Of a stretch of 30,769 bases of DNA, positions 17,723 through 30,179 are shown piece after piece. Under the pieces are notes generated by a model. That model was not told the origin of the DNA, ran no database searches, and worked only from the letters and a program-made list of their open reading frames with translations. Origin of the DNA: Coxiellaceae bacterium (GTDB lineage: Bacteria; Pseudomonadota; Gammaproteobacteria; GCA-013414725); NCBI GenBank assembly GCA_013414725.1, contig CP058706.1, forward strand, positions 379,545 to 410,313. The letters are read 5' to 3'. The first letter of the stretch is position 1, and the number at the start of each line of letters is the position of its first letter. Both the position numbers and the translations under genes were made by a program.

Positions 17723-20700
17723 ATGCCGCTATTTCCAAAAAAGATTCTAAAGAAAAGCAACGCAGAAAGCCGTCTAAAACAACGGATAAATCTGTCGGTA
17801 TTTCTGCTCAGGACTTAGAGTTTTCTATTAATACATGCGGATCATTTTTAGGAAAAATCAAAGAAAATATTGAAAATTTCAATAGGAATTCTGATGTTTC
17901 TGAAACAACAGATTTCATTTTTACCCTCAACATTGACAAACTTAAGCGAGCGCTTAAAATCATTGCCCAAATTGACCATCGCAGCTACTCCCAATATTGC
18001 AGCAACAGCGAATAAAGAACTGAGAAATGCTAAAGCTAATATGCTGAAAGCTGTAACGCTAGCTAACAGCATACGCAAAAACAAATCAACACAAGCCCAG
18101 AATCACTGCTTAATATTTGTGCACGCATTATTGCAGCAACTGTCAATTATATAAATTACCTTAATGCGGCACTTCCTAATAGTGTCTTGATTACTAATTT
18201 TCACAAAACTGTAGTGGGTCCTTTAGAAACCAATATTAATCTATTGTTATCAAATGAAGCCCTGAACCTCAAGGTACTCGTTAATGACTCTCCAATGAAT
18301 ATCGATCAGGATTTAATAAATAATAGAATTAAATCATTTCAAATCAATCCTTTCGTTGATTCAATATTTCATCAAAGTTTATCAACGGCTTTAACTGACA
18401 TCAAAGAGAAAAACGAAACCTACGATTATTCCGATATCGATGCTGCGGCACAAAAAGAACTTGAAGAATTGGAAAAAGAACAAGAATTGGAAAAAACAAC
18501 TATGCCAAATACTAATAAAAAGTCCAATACTACTACTTCTTCTGCTTCAAATCAAAATAATGAAAAAGCCAGACCATCAAACATTGTTCTTGAAGATAAT
18601 AGCATTAGTCTTGATTTTTTAAAATCGCTTCCTTATGAAATCATGGATGATATTGACAAGGATGAGAATGCGTATAGCAAACGGATTAAAGAAGATCGAT
18701 TTTATTGCAAAAGACCTTAATGTTAGGTTGGTTAAATTATTAGAGGAACATGGCCATAAAAATGTTGTATATGAGTGTTTTCATCGCGCATCTGATCCAA
18801 ATTTTAAAGAAGCAGACCTTACAGCTGAAATCAAAAATAATCTTGAAATACAGAAAACCCTTGTTTCAAAAAATATTTCTCCACTAAAAACTATATTTTT
18901 CGAATAAATATGGACAATCGCCATTGGGTAACTCTTGCTGTTTTGCCAGATAGTAAAAATAATAAAAAGCTAGAATCCGCTATGTCGATCCCATGCACGA
19001 TGACAAAAGCAAGATCCCAGACTTCATCATAGCTGCGGTTAAGAAGCAATTTTCCCAAATAGAAATTATTAAAAAACACCCGCAACTTCAATATACTAAC
19101 AAACCTAATCAAAAAACTGTTGCGGCCTTTGGCATTTGCTTGTTATGGAAGAAATGATGGCCAGCGGCCACATTGATTGCGATCTTGATATTAAACTATT
19201 ATCAAAAAATGGAGTAGGGCCTGAGTCCGAACCCAAGTCTGAACTTATTAGGCGTAACAGAGAACGTCTGCTTGATGAAGTAAACAAAAAAATTACAGAT
19301 GACAACCTATTGTTTTACAAACAACTGTTACGATTGATCAAAGAGTTATTAATAATAGAAAACATTACCATATTACAAGAATTTATCAATGAACAGCCTT
19401 TTATTTATGAAAATAACAATGAGATAGCAACAATCATTGGTCGCACTGAAAAAACCGACAAATTCACAACATTTCAGGCTTTATATAATCATGTTATTGC
19501 GGCAATTGATAAAGAACGCAAAGAAATATCCCGCTTTGATCACTTGCAATTTCTAGAACTTGAGTTGTCAAAAAATATAAATTCTGCCAAAGCAAATGCG
19601 GTTATATATGGACTGCAGTTACTTTTTCATGGAATCACAAATCTAGAAGAACTTTCATCTCTAATTAGTGCTTATCGTCAAAGTGTCACAACTGCTGAAT
19701 TAGCACAACCAACTGATATAGCTCAAACAATAGTTAATAGTCGTATACAGCCTTTAAGCCCAGAAGCCACCACTCTCAAAACTGCCTCTGAAACAGACAC
19801 CGATTCATTGCATGATGAGACGCTATCAAGCGAACCTGATGACACCCCACAAGAAATAAAATCTATCCGCACCAGGGCCAAAACAGCATTGACCAACCTC
19901 AAAGGTGGTCTAGAAAAATTATTTAATGACTTTGAACATTTTTCTAAAATCAATGCTTCACTTAATGACCAAGAAATCAAAAAATCTGTTCAAAAAGCTG
20001 CAGGGACCCTTCGTGGTGGCAAAACAACAGTGGTTAATCCGCCAAAATATAGCGCCATCAGAAAACACAGTGAAGCACCAACACTTAGTAAAGAATCGAA
20101 CAACAATAATGAGTACATACCTGACGAAATAAATTACGGTTTTATTGCAGGTAAAGCCCCAGAGAGTCTTAAGGAATTCTTTGAACAATATACTAAAGTT
20201 AGTCCGAGCCAGAAAATCGAAAATCAAAAGAGGGAACTTGAAAGAATAATTGCAAAATATGACCCTGAATCAGATGCGGTTAATTTTATAACTTCTACTC
20301 TATCTCAGATAGTTGATTTCTGCGCGGAATCTCACAAAGCTTACAATGCTTTAATACAAACTCCAGTTAATGATAAAAATTTGTCAATAGAAGCAATGCT
20401 TCATTTACTGCAATTAGCAGAATCAGGCATTTCCATGACTGAGTTATTGGCGCAAGCCGCTCCAATATTAGCAAAACATAAAATTCGCCCTATCAACAGT
20501 AAAACTTGCACTAACAACGATGAATTTAACAAAAAATTATACAAACGGTTCAATAAAGATCAAACCGTAGATTTGATAAAAAACATCGAAATATTTTTAG
20601 ATGCCACCAAAACCTTTATAGCTAACTGCGGTCCTGCTATTACTCTATTATCTAACAGTGGCGTCCGAATTGGCATTAGTGCATTTCGAGGTTATTTCAC

Positions 20701-23700
20701 TCAAACTTTTACTGAATATGCAGCAATCTGCAAGTTATTACAACGCGCCTTGATTGTTGTTGAAGCTGATAAATCATTGCAGCAAAAAGCTATAGATTGT
20801 TCCACTGCTTGTCATGAAGCAGCACAGCAAGTCAATGGATTCAACGTTAATCAGTTATTACGTGAACAACCCAATATCGACTTAGGCCCAGGTATTGTGA
20901 CGCAAAAAACAGCCCTGCAAAAGGCGACCTTTGCTTGTCTTGATCCTTATGAAAAAGAAACATGTAGCACCATGCTAGAGATGACCAATCTATGCATGAA
21001 CGTCAGAGATGGTTATTATAAACTAAATAATCTTCCATATGAAAAAACTAATCTGCCTATTATTAAAGTACTCATGTTGGCGAAATTATTAGAAAAAAAC
21101 CCTCCTAATTTATTGGCAGAAGTAAACGAAGTACTTTTAAAAGCAATGTGCGCCTTATTAAAAAAGCAAACAGTCCTACAGAAATAAAAGAAAATTGATT
21201 AAAAGGATTGGCAAAACACAAAAAGAAGCTTTTCTAACAGAAAGCGAAAAATTATTGCAAGGTATGCTCATTAACTCCGATCGAATCATCTCTCAATATA
21301 CAAGATGCAAACAATCTGGCTTTAGAGTACCAAAGAGTTATTTCATACAACCGCTCATTGAATACAAAGAGACATGTCGCTTATTACAACAATTTTTGGG
21401 TTTTTGGCAATAATGACTTAAAACAGTTGGCGGCTTCTTGTGCTGACAAAGTTTCAAGCTTGGCTTCAGAGATATTTTTACGAGAAATACCGGATGCTGC
21501 TAAAATCATTAATGAAAACCAGGAATTAATTAAAAATTTCAACAAACTTTCGATAGCATAGATGCCGAGTTGTCCAAAGATGATTCAGCAACACCCGCTT
21601 TGTCTAGAATTGTAAAATTAAAAGAGTTGACAACACAAGCTAGGAAGCGATGCAACTGGTCAACTATTACCGTAATGCACTGACTTATGATCACCCGCTT
21701 ATCAAATTAGAAAAATCATTGCGGCTTTTAAAAGGCGAAGCTGACTTTTTAATTCAAAAATTAATGACCTTAACAACCAATGGCGCCTTTTAGATGCTCG
21801 TTTTGATCCGATTTTAGCAAAAATCAATGACAAAATGCTACAGCCCTAAAAGCAATCAAAGTGCAAGATCTGACCACGCTTATAACTAACACACATGAGA
21901 TTTTATTAAACAGTAATAAATTAAACCAAATATTGCGGGATGCAGAAACAGCCGTTTTAGATACTCGCGATCAGGCTGCTATCAATGAATCCACCAAAAA
22001 TTAGTAGAAGCGGCTGAAGGCTTAAAGCAACTTGATGCTTTATATAATGCGGTTGATAGATCGGTAAATCAATTTACAGAAACACTTCAACCTGCCTTAC
22101 AAAAATATGCCGACCTTTTTGCTGAGAAAAATGCATTTATCTTTTATGATGCCAATGAACTAGCACAACGAAAATTAGCTATCGATGAATTAGCCGATCT
22201 TATTGCTCGCTTTCAGACAGAATATGATTCTGTAGATTTTGCCCAACTTTGCGCTGCATTTGCAGCGGAAACACAAAAAGTAGGAATGGCTTATTCTGAA
22301 CAAAAGCCAATTAGCATAACACAATGGGCTTTGCTCTATGTTCTATCAGAAAAAATAAATAGTAGGATTAATAATATTAAAAAGGACTAGAGGAAAATTC
22401 CATTGCTGAAATTCCAGATTATACAGTGTATGATCCTGCTGCAACGTTGGGTGAAGATAAAGCAAAAATTGTCTTGGAAAAGCCACAACTGAAGCAGAAA
22501 AACTCTTCAATAATACACACCCGCGACGAAAAGAATTTGAGGATGTAAATAATTCATTTAGAAAAAACTGATAAACTTGCTAACTTTTCAGGACTTTGTT
22601 TATCAGGTATATCATGAAAGCGCAATACCAGCCCTTGCCAATAAAGTATTTGCCACTGAACTTCGTACAGATTTTAAAGGTCTTCCAGAAACAGCAAACG
22701 CTCTAGTTTCTCAACTGGGCTTAGATGCTCTCAGTGGCAACCATGAAGAGACAGACTCATCCGCCAAAACTGAAACAATAACAGAAGAAGTAACGGATAT
22801 GACCATAGAAAAAGAAAAGATAGTACCCGCTCCAGTGACGCTAAATCTGATAAAGAAACCAAGTCAGATGGTTCCTCTGATGATACTAAACGCGATACCA
22901 GCAAAGATGCTGATAGTTCGGGAGAACACCTCCTTCGGATACTGGCCACGCTGGCAGTGGTTCCAGCGATGATAAAGATGATGATGATCACGATGATGAT
23001 AAGGCCCCCAAAACTGACGATTTGAAAAAGAAGACTCTGAGAGCGAAAAATTGCGGCAACAGCTGGCTGAGCTTAAAAATTAAATGCAGAGATTGAAAAG
23101 AAAAATCAAGAACTGCAGCAACAGATGTCAGTACTCACAGATGCAAATAGAGACATTTCTGAGCAAAATAAAACTCTGCAACAGACATTATTGACAGAAA
23201 ATAATAACCATGCGAGTCAATTAAAACAAAAGAGACAGAATATGCTGACAAAGAGAGACAATATCAAGAAAAATTAAAAATATAGAAACACAGAATCAAT
23301 TAATTTTTGCTAACCTGCAAACAGCCACAGCAGAAAATACAAAATTAAATGCGGCCAAAACAGCTAATGAAGCTGAAATAAATCGGTTGCAGGCTCAAGA
23401 GGCCGAAAACCAATCAGCCAAAGAAGGCCTAGAAAAACTTGGTTGAAGCAATAAATCAAAATCAAGCACTTCAAGAAAACATAAAACAACAACAATTAGC
23501 ATATCAAACGGAACGTGCTAATTTAGAGGAACAATTACGCCAAGCACAGCTGAAAAAAGATTCGAATGACAGCAGTAGTGATAGCGAAAGTGTTGACAGT
23601 GATTCTTCGTTAGGATCTAGCTCACCTTTTGTATCTGTTAGATATGTTGATGGCCATCTTGGCCTCAACTACCAACAGCAACTCGATGCGCTGCGTGTTA

Positions 23701-26700
23701 TTAACGAAGCGCAGTTGGACCACACTAACTTTTTACTTGAACTTAAGCTGGCTTACCCAAATCCGCGAGAAACGAAACCTGATAATGCAGCAAAACAAAG
23801 AATAACTAAACGCATTAACGTCATTGTCGAGCAGCTGCTTTCATCGGGCGAAAGTGAGCCAAAATATATTTTCGATGGAGAAAAGCTAAACAATAATAAT
23901 GCTTTAGCAGCAGCATTCTTGTATGCTCTGTTAATTGAAGACACATCTCCTTGGAGAAGGACTTCGGAAAAATAGCTTGTGAAGCCATTCTCAAAGCTTA
24001 TAAACAATTCAAAACTACCTCAAATGAAAATTTCGAGAATTCACTAGTTGAATTTTACAATTTATGCAGTCGCATCGATAGCGGCAATACTAAATTCATT
24101 GAATTGATAAAATTAATAAAAGCTTCGCGTGACACCGATGCTGATGCATTAGTGGCCATGATGGAATCAATCAGCCTCTCTAGTAAACATGAAGCTTCCG
24201 ATATTCTTTCAGCTATTGATGATACCGAGTCTACTGATAGTGCTGATACGATCGCCAGCGATGACCACACTGGCACCAGCAAAACCACTCACTCTGATAG
24301 AAATCATCTTGGCATAGATTATCATAAATCAAGTGAAGGAATATTTGCGATCGAATTCAATAAGGATGCACTGCAAGCTGAAGATAAACCTGACTTGATT
24401 AACGATGAAGCGCAATTGCGACATAATCGCCTTTACTACAAGGCCTGCAAGCACGCAACCAAAATAATCGCAAGAAGAGTTCTGTAAAAGCTTGGGTTTT
24501 AGCAGGATTAGGCTTTAGTGCTGGTGCGTTTATTTCAGGTTTACAGCTTATATTCCAGGAATCATCGGCTGTACTGTCCTGGCTGCTGGCTGCTTTGCCA
24601 AAGCATTTTACAATTACAGAAACAATCGAAACAACAAGAATCCTGCTGTTAAAAACCTTACTATAAAACTTAACGGCAATACCTATTCGTTCCCGCACGG
24701 GCTTAATACTATCCTCGATTATAAAGAGGAATTAATCGCTCTGTTAATAGCAAAAGATGATGCACTCACCTTAACGAGAGAAGCCTACTTTAGAGATCAA
24801 GGAATTGATAAAAATAGTCTAGGCATCAACATCTTACACGTCTTATTGAATGAAGGACGGAACGGATACAAAACAGCTGCACGCGATACAGCCATCGACA
24901 CCTTAATTGAAATCTATGCGCTAGACCAAGAGCAGTTTGAGAAAATCATAACGGATTTAATCAACTTCTCCGTAAATCAACAAGCTGACAAAGATGATGT
25001 AACTGATTTCACGCTCACCAAACTAATCAAGCTATTTCATCGTGAGCAAAAACACAAAGATAAACAGCGCGCTCAAGTATGTAAGTCGATTAAAAACTAT
25101 ATTTTAGACAAAGCTTTCGAATTGCATCAAGATGCTACAGATGAAGCAATTCAAGTTTATGTGGCTGAGAACATTTGCGAGCTTGATTTAGCTTATTTGG
25201 CCGACCTAGTATTCAGCGGCAATTTCCATCTAATAGATTTATTATTAGAAAGAAATCGGCTTAGTGATGTATTTTTATATGCACACCAACACTACCCTGA
25301 TTTTAAAGAAAGATTCATCTCTTTATTGAACCATAGATTAGATCGACTGAGAGAGAAAATACAGCGCGAGTGATATTACAAGCTCGCTGTTGACCCTTTC
25401 CAGTAAAATAATCAGATGCATTTCCAAAGAGGCAGCTTCAACAACAAACGCCAGCAAACATGTCAAATTATTGACTGACATAGTGAATGGTTGTATTGAA
25501 TTCTATTCTGAACAACCTATACTTATCTTTCAGCTATATAGCAAAAGCTTGAACAGCGACATGGACTCATTACTCGACGATTCTTTTGATGATTCTCGAA
25601 AAGAAAAACTGATGAAGATGATTCTGAAGCAACTCGTAAAAATATTGTCTGGAGCGTCTTTACTAAAAGTAAATATGGTTGTCTTTTCAATTTCAACCAA
25701 AAACCTTCGTCTAAGCAGCTAGTTGAAACGCTCAAAATGGTGATTCCGGATGACAGTTGTGAAAAAACCATTCACGATTCAATAACAGCAATCTTTTCTG
25801 CCGTCATGCCTAATGATAACTTTGGATTTGATATTCATGTCATCTTCACCCAATTAATGAACGGCTTAAAAGCAGCAAAACAAGACCATTATATTGTCTC
25901 ATTGCGACAAAACATTATTAAGGTTTATTTTGAAAAACTAAATGATGAATTAAGTGAATTCTTTCACACGTATCAGACAGCTTCAATAGCAAATATTGAA
26001 GAAAATATAACATTATTATTCAAAAGACATGGGATTACTGAGGCATTAGACGGCTCTGTTATCCACCCCTAACAAAGCGCTACTCAATAATGAGAGAGAT
26101 GGATTCATTCAAAAATCTCGCGCCGTGATTCTTGAGTCACAATTAAATGCCTCACAAACAGTAGCTAATAGTGAAACCAGCGTTACCTCAGTATTTGATC
26201 CACATCGACACATAGCGCAATTGCTGGATGATATTATTGAACATCCTGAAGTACTTTGCGCACCTAAAGCTACACAAAAGCGTTATTTAAAAGAAAAATC
26301 ATTAACATCTTACAAATCTATCAAATCACGGCTCAACAAAATGACTTTGATAATGTATTTGCCATTATCAAATTGATGAAGCCAAAAACCAATCAGTTTT
26401 ATTGGAATTGCTAACAGACATTGGTAACTTAGAAAAAACACCCGTCGCACCACGGCCTAATTCAAATTACTTCAAGAAACATTTTGAATCGATTACTGTG
26501 GGTGAGCAGTATGACCAAGACGTGAGAGTCTGGGTGAGTACAGTCACGACTACTGATCCAATAGAAGAAAATATCGATGGCTCACCTATTGATGTTGAAT
26601 TTCCAATTATGTTGCTGTCTAAAATCAGGGTTTTGAAATTTTATTGAAGATACTTAATAATGAAGATGAAATATTCCGGTTTAAAGATGCATCTGCTGGC

Positions 26701-29430
26701 ACTGCATTTGTTGATAACATTATACGTCCGCAGTTATTAGAAACAGATAGTGCTAATCTATCTAATTTGCTTCATTGCATAGATGACCATGATTCGGGAA
26801 CCAGTATTTTGAAGTTCAATATCCCTGCTAATGCCGATCCTAATGGAGTGCGATCATATCTGAAAAATCTCTAGATGCTCATATCAAAGCCTTACCTGTT
26901 GGAGTTCAATTAAATAAACTCAAGAGTAATGCACAACTTCAAAACCTTTGGGCCTTAGAGGAGCTTTATCACGGAAGAGTGTTCTTTGCTAAAGACGAAC
27001 AAATGCAACACTAATGGCACAACGGCTAAACCAATCGCTATCAGCATTACATCAGGATCCTGATCACATCGATGTTTATGTCCAAAAGCTTTCTGGCAAT
27101 TATCGGGTGTATTTAAGAAAAATGCCGTCTGTAACCAATATATACCCAAATGAAATTAGGAATTCTCTGACTGATTTCATTACTTCAGCAACTGACACTC
27201 AACGGGCATTGCCTACTGCAGGACTTATTAAATTGCTGAATGTCCTTTATCATGGCGGACTGCAAGTTGCAGATGAGCATAATAATTATGTCCCTGCCTC
27301 ACATTTAGATGCACCACTGGCATTTTACTTAAGCCATCAACAACCAATTGAAATAGAAATTAGTGGGGAACAGCATCAAGACTTCACTAATCGGTTACAA
27401 CGGCAGCTTAACATTGATTTTTCAGGCAGTGAAGCGAGCTTCTTAATAGCTTTGGGCGGCAATAACAATTTGCACAAGGAAGTATTTGGCTATAATCAAT
27501 CCGATCTTAATACAGATGAAGTGATCACTCCAACCTCCAGTAACGGTATATTACAAGTCAAAAAAACAGAGGTTGATGGCAAAACTGTGCTAACTTTAAC
27601 ATTTGTAAAAGATATTAGAACAGCTTGTGCTGGTATCGATCCTAAAACGCATGAGTCCGTTGTCATAAGCAATGTCTATTCCGATAAATATAGTTCTTCG
27701 CAAGTTGGTATCGCTGTTGAAGATGAGTTTCGAGCAGCAACCAACAATCCATTACCAAGAAAAGCAAAGCTGAAAATTGACGCTGATGCGGAGCATAATC
27801 TGCTTACCACCATCAGCACAGCCATTACTCATGGAGAAGACGCTGTTAATCCAGAATACATCCTGGGACAACCACCCTCTTCTTATCAAGCAAGTGGCGA
27901 GCTAAAACTAGTTAGTACTCGTTGGAAATCGACTGATGGCTATTGCGAAAACTTCTCTAGAAGTTTATTAGATACTGAAAATGAAGCTGCAGACAATTTA
28001 CGCCGTCAAATTTTCCAAAACTTCTTGGTTCAATATAAGAAAAATGATGAGCTTTATTTGGGGCTGTTAGTGCAAAATCTGCTACAGCAAGCACATGCCT
28101 ATTATTCCTCTGAACCAGATAGAACTATTGTTGTACGTAGTTACAACGAAAGCACCAACAAAATAGTCTTAACAGAACTATCTCGTAATGCATTTGATGC
28201 AACCATCAGAGATATTATCCTCAAGGACATATTGACTGATGAACAATTCTCATCAGAAGAAAAGTCAGCTTTATTAAAAGCGATTTTTGACCAATATCGT
28301 GAATTCCAATATAAGGCTTTGCCATCTGATTCGCTGGCCAATAATTTGTTCTCCGCTGAAATCAGGCGCTATGACTTGTATCTCGATTGTTATTTGGCAA
28401 CAGGAGCAGACCTGAGTTCTATTTTGGACCCTGAACAATCAAAGATACTCATTTCTACTTTTGAACAAACAGAACTTGGACAATTATTAAATGCTACCCA
28501 AGAGAATTTTAATGAGTTGACACTTGAACAACAACGTCGCTTAGGACATAACATCAAATGTTTCTATGAGGCTGATCCGGAGAAATTTAACCAATTTATT
28601 GGCCATTTATTAGTAAAACGCCTGACTCGATTAGATGGTGAGGATTCAGCCATAGCATTATCCGCTGAAGCAATACTTATTCGGTTTGCCACCAGCGTTT
28701 TAAGTAATTCTCATGGTTGGCATGACCAAGATTGTATTGCCAGGTTTATTGCTGCTATCGACTCAGATCTTTGGCAACCAGCCAATAGCGCAATCAATTT
28801 TACCATTATGCCGGCACTTTCACCTGAGCAAAAACGGTGTTTTATCGGTGCAATCGGTAAGGCCACTTGTTTGACTAATTTAAACCTAGTGACAGTTGAC
28901 AAATTAATTGGTGCATTGAGCCATGAAGCGACCAATCTATTTAAATCAAGTGGCATTGGTTTCTTTGGCCGACAAAAAGATGCTGATATTTTGCAATCAC
29001 TGCACAGTAAAAGTCCGGCACGATTAATCAATATGGGTTACTGCATTGCACTATTAACAAAGCCAGCTACAAAACATCAAGCTAAACAGGATCTAATAGG
29101 TTTGTTCAATTCACAAACCGTCAATAAAGATAGCTTGCTGCACTTGTTGGTCGTTGCGATAACCACATTGAAACCGGAGCATTTATTAGGTGATGGATCA
29201 AATTATGACGCATTGATTCATAAAGCACGTAACCTAATTATAAAAGCTATCAAGAATCATTTGCCGCTGAGGCAGCAGAATCAGCTAGGTCGGGTCTAGC
29301 TAATCTGCCAACTTGGTATGCAGACCAAAATCCTTGGTTAAATGGCGGCGCCGCTTGGGAAGAAATGACAGCACCTGCAGCACCCACTACACACGAAGCA
29401 CCTGAACATCCGGCTGGGCCACCGCTATAA
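17723..29430 (+). CDS. Giant gene C: Ulp1-like protease, helical and membrane-hairpin protein, frame broken
   Basis: One gene of about 11.7 kb and 3,900 residues if all breaks are sequence errors. ATG 17723 opens MPLFPKK; one extra A leads into DSKEKQRRKPSKTTDKS, a basic N-terminus. Order: helical N-terminal region; Glu/Lys and Asn/Ser linker (18450-18600); Ulp1/C48-like protease (about 18600-19190); helical region, unbroken from 19136 to 21187; densely broken coiled-coil region (21190-23440) with an Asp/Ser-rich linker; membrane hairpin (about 24490-24630); helical region; a large C-terminal part, unbroken 27014-29299, ending in a Pro/Ala-rich tail (EHPAGPPL). I checked most joins and found continuity, but a division into two genes within 21190-23440 cannot be excluded. 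Probable secreted effector. Confidence 0.6.
18600..19190 (+). other. Ulp1/C48-like cysteine protease domain of gene C
   Basis: The clan CE order His...Asp...Gln-x-Cys-Gly is visible after repair. NRHWVTLAVLPD carries the catalytic His (codon 18922-18924). One added A before 18972 restores RIRYVDPMHDD with the Asp (18987-18989). One added A in the run 19111-19116 restores NQKNCCGLWHLLVMEEMM, with Gln and the Cys before Gly (19122-19124). Clan CE proteases of bacteria cleave ubiquitin, SUMO or NEDD8, or act as acetyltransferases. Which applies here is unknown. The unrepaired frame would lose the active-site Cys. Confidence 0.65.
19136..21187 (+). other. Long unbroken helical segment of gene C
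   Basis: 683 codons without interruption, continuing in frame from the protease Cys region. It is predominantly helical and polar with no motif I recognise. An acidic Ser/Thr/Asp/Glu-rich linker (SETDTDSLHDETLSSEPDD) lies near 19790-19850 and probably separates the protease from the later domains. No membrane segment. Its intact frame shows that breaks elsewhere do not follow from loss of selection on the gene. Confidence 0.6.
21190..23440 (+). other. Densely broken coiled-coil and Asp-rich region of gene C
   Basis: No open frame is long here, yet coding continues by switching frames: AMQLVNYYRNALTYDHPL, NQWRLLDARFDPILAKIND, KLVEAAEGLKQLDALYNAV and FAQLCAAFAAETQKVGM. From about 22800 a Ser/Asp/Lys linker includes GSGSSDDKDDDDHDDD. 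Then comes a clear coiled coil (NAEIEKKNQELQQQMSVL, LQQTLLTENNN, NLEEQLRQAQLKK). At roughly one break per 150-200 bases it is the worst-preserved part of the window. Confidence 0.5.
24490..24640 (+). other. Putative membrane hairpin of gene C
   Basis: After one base is added near 24440, the frame reads VKAWVLAGLGFSAGAFISGL, then after one T near 24548 YIPGIIGCTVLAAGCFAKAF. These are two hydrophobic stretches split by a Pro-Gly turn, with basic residues before (NRKKSS) and after (NYRNNRNNK). They could insert as a hairpin into a membrane, for example of the host vacuole. It is the only clear membrane segment in the three giant genes. Confidence 0.55.
27014..29299 (+). other. Long unbroken C-terminal segment of gene C
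   Basis: About 760 codons open in one frame. The upstream frame FFAKDEQ joins it through one extra A near 27002 (NATLMAQRLNQ), so I do not take the ATG at 27014 as a true start. The first half is mixed strand and helix (VYVQKLSGNYRVYLRK, LQVKKTEVDGKTVLTLTF). The second half is helical. One extra T near 29264 extends it to the stop at 29428-29430 with a Trp/Pro/Ala-rich tail. I recognise no family. The small-residue-rich tail could carry a secretion signal, which is speculation. Confidence 0.6.
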
Positions 29431-30179
29431 ACCTTGAATTTATGAAAGCTTAGAGCTACAAGGATGTATTCACAGTGTGTTTTATAGCGAGGTATGCCCT
29501 CTTCTCAGGGCATGAGCTGGCATAAATCCAATCAGTACAAACTAGATTTGTGGATAATGATATGACCACGGATAGCAAGGCTTATGTGAGTAGTGTCTTG
29601 TCAGATAAAGTATGGTTTTTTACAGCAAGAAATAACATCGTAACTACTTGCCCTAGAAGCGGACGTCCACTTTTGGCTGAATTTTAACGATTTTTAAAAG
29701 AAAAAGCGGAGCATACATAAGTATGTGAGCAGTTTTCTTTTAAAAATCGTTAAAATTCCGCTCAAAATTGAACGTCCTAGCTACCCTATCACTTTAGGGG
29801 TGAGTAGATACATAACATCTTTCATTTTACCTCGCTCATGTTGATTTTTACGATTTAGCTCATTTTTCTTCAATTGCTCTTATATGCAAAGTTGAATACC
29901 CCCGAGCATTGTGGGCGATAGCAAAGACGCCGTTTCTCCATTGCAAATTAATCATCTGATTTGCCATTTTGTTTGTGCGATTTTTCTCACCAATATGCAC
30001 TGTTCTTTATCTTGCATCATGCTATACTTTCTGCTTTTAAGCCGAAGGCAGCGAGAAGAAGTCAGCGTGAATAAGGGGGCCCTTTCTAATGCCCACTGAC
30101 GTAAGAAAAATCGCCACTGCCGGTTTTGCTAACTGAATAAATTGAATTTATCTGATCAATAACAACATGGAGATTACCG
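29431..30179 (+). other. Intergenic region before the second pilus block
   Basis: 749 bases without a convincing gene. It contains a small hairpin (ATGCCCT 29494-29500 with AGGGCAT 29507-29513, no T-run) and the 116-bp palindrome at 29661-29776. GGAG at 30170-30173 is the ribosome-binding site of the next gene. A short open frame at 29911-30099 has no ribosome-binding site or recognisable product. Confidence 0.5.
29661..29776. repeat. 116-bp near-perfect palindrome
   Basis: Arms 29661-29716 and 29721-29776 pair around ATAA. The inner arm contains TTTTAACGATTTTTAAAAG and its reverse complement without mismatch, and CATAC/GTATG closes the stem. GGACGT and ACGTCC mark the outer ends. It would form a very long hairpin in RNA or a cruciform in DNA. 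It could end transcription of gene C, but its regular layout also suits a dispersed element or a protein-binding site. Confidence 0.7.

Noticed and set aside
19105..19145. Reading the protease end as TVAAFGIC
   Set aside because: One extra A at 19111-19116 gives NCCGLWHLLV, which has the Cys-Gly and Gln expected of clan CE and runs straight into the next long open frame.
5382..29430. Reading the giant genes as degraded pseudogenes
   Set aside because: Motifs on both sides of the breaks are intact, breaks sit in homopolymers and mostly go one way; sequencing error explains them better.
5382..29430. Programmed frameshifting or phase variation
   Set aside because: Too many sites, no slippery heptamer plus structure pattern, and runs of only 3-6 bases are too short for phase variation.
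29911..30099. 62-codon open frame before the TcpQ-like gene
   Set aside because: No ribosome-binding site, low-complexity hydrophobic translation, no family resemblance.
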